Positions 5,464-7,706 of a stretch of 7,706 bases of DNA are shown here, piece by piece. A model generated the notes under the pieces. That model searched no databases and had not been told where the DNA came from. It saw only the letters and a list, made by a program, of their open reading frames with translations. Made by a program: the position numbers and the translations under genes. Origin of the DNA: JBDTGE01 sp050742975 (lineage in GTDB: Bacteria > Actinomycetota > Actinomycetes > Mycobacteriales > Jatrophihabitantaceae); assembly GCA_050742975.1 (NCBI GenBank), contig JBOGDQ010000244.1, positions 1 to 7,706 on the forward strand. The letters are read 5' to 3'. The number at the start of each line of letters is the position of its first letter. Positions within the stretch are counted from its first letter, which is position 1.

Positions 5464-6501
5464 TCAGTCCCCGGTGGGCGGGGTAACAGCGGTCGCGGCC
5501 TCGGGCGAGGCGACGGCCGGGCGCTGGGCCCGCCGGCGCCGTAGCTGCGCTGCCGGACGTCGGCCGCGATGCCCGGCGCGCTCGGCGCCCGAGACCTCGC
5601 TGCCGGGACGGGCGGCAGCCTGCGCCGCGGCCTTCTCGACCGACTTGGGCCGCCGGGTGGTGAACGTGCTGGCCGAGCGGGCGCGGGTGTGCAGGCCGAG
5701 GGCGTCCAGTGCGGACGGCAACAGCGCGGTCGCCGCCTCTGCGTACCCGGCCGCGGACGGGTGGAACTGGTCGTCGGCGAACATCTCGCGGTGGGTGGCG
5801 AACAGCGGGCCGAGCAGGTCGCCTAGGGACACCGTGCGACCGCCGGCCCGGACGACCGCGATGGTCTGCGCGGCGGCCATCTGGCGTGACAGGTGGCGGG
5901 CGTACCAGCGCAGCGGCTGGGGCAGCGGCCGGATCGTCCCGAGGTCCGGGCAGGTGCCGACGACTACGTCGATGCCGCTCGCGTGCAGCCGCCCTACCGC
6001 CGCCTCCAGCAGCCGGACCGGGCCACCGGGGCGCCGGCCCTCGGTCACGTCGTTCGCGCCGATCATGATCACGGCGAGCTCGGGCCGCGGACGGCTCTCG
6101 AGGCGGTCGAGCTGCTCGGCCAGCTCGTGCGTCTCGGCACCGACGACGGCGACCGTGGTGACGTGGACCGGACGGCGCGCCGCGCCGGAGATGCCGATCG
6201 CCAGCTGCGCGCCGGGCGTGTCGCGCTCGCGGTGCACGCCGTAGCCGGCCGCCGTGGAGTCGCCGAGCAGCGCGATGCGGATCGGCGGGCGGGACGTGCT
6301 GACGCCCGCGGCGGCCCAGATCGTGTTGTCCGAGTTCGGCGGGTCCGTCTCGGCGATCGGGATGCGGCGCCGGGCCAGCTTCGTCTCGCCGAACATCAGC
6401 CCGAACAGCGCAGCCCCGCCGACAGCTCCGAGCGCACCGATGCCACCGCCGCCGTATGCGGCGACGGTGGCGATCTTCCTGGCCTTGCTGGCTCGGCTCA
6501 A
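5464..6501 (-). CDS. Membrane-anchored SGNH/GDSL hydrolase (lipase or esterase), Rv1075c-like
   Basis: 345-residue protein. Residues 10-37 form a Gly/Ala-rich hydrophobic segment after a basic start, a signal anchor with no clear cleavage site, so the enzyme domain is probably outside the membrane. SGNH blocks are complete: GDST with Ser82, Gly121 in the VVGAE region, GAND with Asn150, and DDQFHP with Asp244 and His247. Ser82, Asp244 and His247 would be the triad. It should hydrolyse short acyl esters or lipids; the substrate is unknown. After about residue 268 comes a long Ala/Arg/Pro-rich basic tail of about 75 residues outside the fold. Start is TTG at 6499-6501 behind GGGGAAGG (6511-6518, spacing 9); no better ATG or GTG gives the anchor. 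It is first of a two-gene unit with the thiolase. A relative in M. tuberculosis, Rv1075c, is, as I recall, a GDSL-like lipase. Confidence 0.88.
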   Translation of the reverse strand: MSRASKARKIATVAAYGGGGIGALGAVGGAALFGLMFGETKLARRRIPIAETDPPNSDNTIWAAAGVSTSRPPIRIALLGDSTAAGYGVHRERDTPGAQLAIGISGAARRPVHVTTVAVVGAETHELAEQLDRLESRPRPELAVIMIGANDVTEGRRPGGPVRLLEAAVGRLHASGIDVVVGTCPDLGTIRPLPQPLRWYARHLSRQMAAAQTIAVVRAGGRTVSLGDLLGPLFATHREMFADDQFHPSAAGYAEAATALLPSALDALGLHTRARSASTFTTRRPKSVEKAAAQAAARPGSEVSGAERAGHRGRRPAAQLRRRRAQRPAVASPEAATAVTPPTGD

Positions 6502-6534
6502 CTGCGGTGACCTTCCCCGTTCTCTGCGTGGCGC

Positions 6535-6549
6535 TACCGGCCGAGGGTA
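6535..6549. promoter_or_regulatory. Degenerate operator-like site and candidate -10 of the SGNH-thiolase unit
   Basis: Plus strand TACCGGCCGAGGGTA shares its first nine bases with operator 1 and ends in GGTA, so the outer arms are inverted, though with a wider gap. On the minus strand its start reads TACCCT (6544-6549), a TANNNT -10 that would begin transcription near 6537 and leave a leader of about 36 bases before the TTG. No convincing -35 is seen. The resemblance may be chance. Confidence 0.25.
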
Positions 6550-6578
6550 GTCGCGGGCTGTGCCTGCCGTGGCGCCTG

Positions 6579-6590
6579 GACCGGCCGATA
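6579..6590. promoter_or_regulatory. Second degenerate operator-like site in front of cbs
   Basis: GACCGGCCGATA matches 10 of the 12 bases of operator 1 and overlaps the start of the cbs -10 element. It is not a perfect palindrome, so binding is doubtful. Confidence 0.2.
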
Positions 6591-6594
6591 GCGT
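6589..6594 (+). promoter_or_regulatory. -10 element of cbs placed for a leaderless transcript
   Basis: TAGCGT fits TANNNT and ends 6 bases before the ATG at 6601, which puts the expected transcription start on the A of the start codon. No Shine-Dalgarno is present before the ATG. Leaderless mRNAs are common in actinobacteria. No clear -35 is visible. Confidence 0.5.
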
Positions 6595-6600
6595 GTGCTC

Positions 6601-7706
6601 ATGCGCTACTGCGAATCACTGCTCGAGCTGATCGGCAACACCCCGCTGGTCAAGCTCCGCCGCGTGAGCGAGGGGCTGGCTCCGACCGTGCTCGCCAAGA
6701 TCGAGTACTTCAACCCCGGAGGGTCGGTGAAGGACCGGATCGCCGTCCGGATGATCGACGCCGCCGAGACGTCCGGCGCGCTGCAGCCGGGCGGGACGAT
6801 CGTCGAGCCGACGTCCGGCAACACCGGGATCGGCCTGGCGATCGTGGCCCAGCAGCGGGGCTACCACTGCATCTTCGTCTGCCCGGACAAGGTCAGCGGC
6901 GACAAGATCAACACGTTGCGCGCGTACGGCGCGGAGGTCGTCGTCTGCCCGACCGCGGTCGCGCCCGAGGACCCGCGCTCCTACTACTCCGTGTCGGACC
7001 GGCTGGCGCGCGAGACGCCGGGCGGCTGGAAGCCGGACCAGTACGCCAACCCGGCCAACCCCCAGTCGCACTACGAGAGCACCGGTCCGGAGCTGTGGGC
7101 GCAGACGGACGGCCGGATCACCCACTTCGTCGCCGGCGTCGGGACCGGCGGCACGATCACCGGCACCGGGCGCTACCTCAAGGAGCAGGGCCCGGTCCGC
7201 ATCGTCGGCGCTGACCCGGAGGGATCGGTGTACTCGGGCGGGACCGGGCGTCCGTACCTCGTCGAGGGCGTGGGCGAGGACTTCTGGCCCAGCACGTACG
7301 ACCGCGACATCTGCGACGAGGTGGTGGCCGTGTCCGACGCGGACTCGTTCGCGATGACGCGCCGGCTGGCCCGCGAGGAGGGCCTGCTGGTCGGCGGGTC
7401 GTGCGGCATGGCCGTGGTGGCCGCGCTGCGGGTCGCGGAGAGGTGCGGCCCGGACGACGTCGTGGTCGTGCTGCTGCCCGACGGCGGCCGCGGCTACCTG
7501 TCCAAGATCTTCAACGACTCCTGGATGTCGGACTACGGGTTCCTGCAGGGCTCGACCGAGTCGACCGTCCTGGACGTGCTGCGGAGCAAGTCCGGCGACA
7601 CCCCCTCGCTGGTGCACGCGCACCCGAACGAGACGATCCGCGAGGCCATCGACATCCTGCGCGAGTACGGGGTGTCGCAGCTGCCGGTCGTCCGCGCCGA
7701 GCCGCC
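6601..7706 (+). CDS. cbs: Cystathionine beta-synthase, 5' part (cut by window end)
   Basis: PLP-dependent enzyme joining serine (or an activated serine) and homocysteine to cystathionine, in reverse transsulfuration in the cytosol. 368 codons are in the window; the frame is still open. It starts SLLELIGNTPLVKL, with the PLP lysine Lys44 in NPGGSVKDR, PTSGNTG at 70-76, the phosphate loop GVGTGGT at 179-185, Ser267 in GGSCG and PDGGRGYLSK at 293-302. The last distinguishes it from O-acetylserine sulfhydrylase. From about residue 318 a C-terminal CBS (Bateman) domain begins (STVLDVLRSKS, later IDILREYGVSQLPVV); a second probably follows outside the window. There is no N-terminal heme domain, as usual in bacteria. 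It is divergent from the SGNH-thiolase unit and likely leaderless. Regulation by S-adenosylmethionine through the CBS pair is possible but unproven here. Confidence 0.95.
   Translation, partial: MRYCESLLELIGNTPLVKLRRVSEGLAPTVLAKIEYFNPGGSVKDRIAVRMIDAAETSGALQPGGTIVEPTSGNTGIGLAIVAQQRGYHCIFVCPDKVSGDKINTLRAYGAEVVVCPTAVAPEDPRSYYSVSDRLARETPGGWKPDQYANPANPQSHYESTGPELWAQTDGRITHFVAGVGTGGTITGTGRYLKEQGPVRIVGADPEGSVYSGGTGRPYLVEGVGEDFWPSTYDRDICDEVVAVSDADSFAMTRRLAREEGLLVGGSCGMAVVAALRVAERCGPDDVVVVLLPDGGRGYLSKIFNDSWMSDYGFLQGSTESTVLDVLRSKSGDTPSLVHAHPNETIREAIDILREYGVSQLPVVRAEP

Noticed and set aside
5201..6244. A 347-codon plus-strand frame over the thiolase-SGNH junction
   Set aside because: Shadow of two well-supported minus-strand genes, with Ser/Arg/Ala-rich low-complexity translation.

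Overview
The window looks like an ordinary chromosomal stretch of a high-GC actinobacterium. Coding regions are strongly GC-rich and use ATG or TTG starts behind purine-rich Shine-Dalgarno sequences. Five of the six main proteins resemble mycobacterial families: FadE23, FadE24, the Rv1072-type Bax-inhibitor-like membrane protein, FadA3 and Rv1075c-type SGNH hydrolase. The sixth is cystathionine beta-synthase. From memory, the order and strands from the membrane protein through thiolase, SGNH hydrolase and cbs match M. tuberculosis Rv1072, Rv1074c, Rv1075c and Rv1077. I see no phage, IS, CRISPR, tRNA or rRNA.

Left part (1-3036): the 3' end of a Cys/Pro-rich, probably exported protein on the plus strand converges on a minus-strand operon of two dissimilar acyl-CoA dehydrogenases (FadE24-like, then FadE23-like). 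Their sequence motifs are complementary: one has the canonical flavin loop and catalytic Glu-Gly-Thr, the other the Arg-x-x-Phe-Gly and Gly-Gly-x-Gly-Tyr motifs. This fits a single obligate heteromeric enzyme. A 24-codon mini-ORF bridges the two genes.

Centre (3037-4182): a 223-bp divergent intergenic region separates the dehydrogenase operon from a seven-helix Bax-inhibitor-1-like membrane protein. It carries two copies of the palindrome ACCGGCCGGT, one of them exactly inside a convincing promoter spacer. One repressor could therefore control both directions. The membrane protein gene ends in a strong hairpin terminator.

Right part (4183-7706): a minus-strand pair (SGNH hydrolase, then thiolase) is divergent from cbs, which runs off the window and is probably transcribed without a leader. 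Together, the SGNH hydrolase may release acyl chains, the dehydrogenase pair may oxidise acyl-CoA (step 1) and the thiolase may cleave 3-ketoacyl-CoA (last step). The membrane protein may be co-controlled with them. Cbs belongs to sulfur amino acid metabolism. The points most worth following are the twin operators and the bridging mini-ORF; nothing here is clearly a new defence or mobile system.
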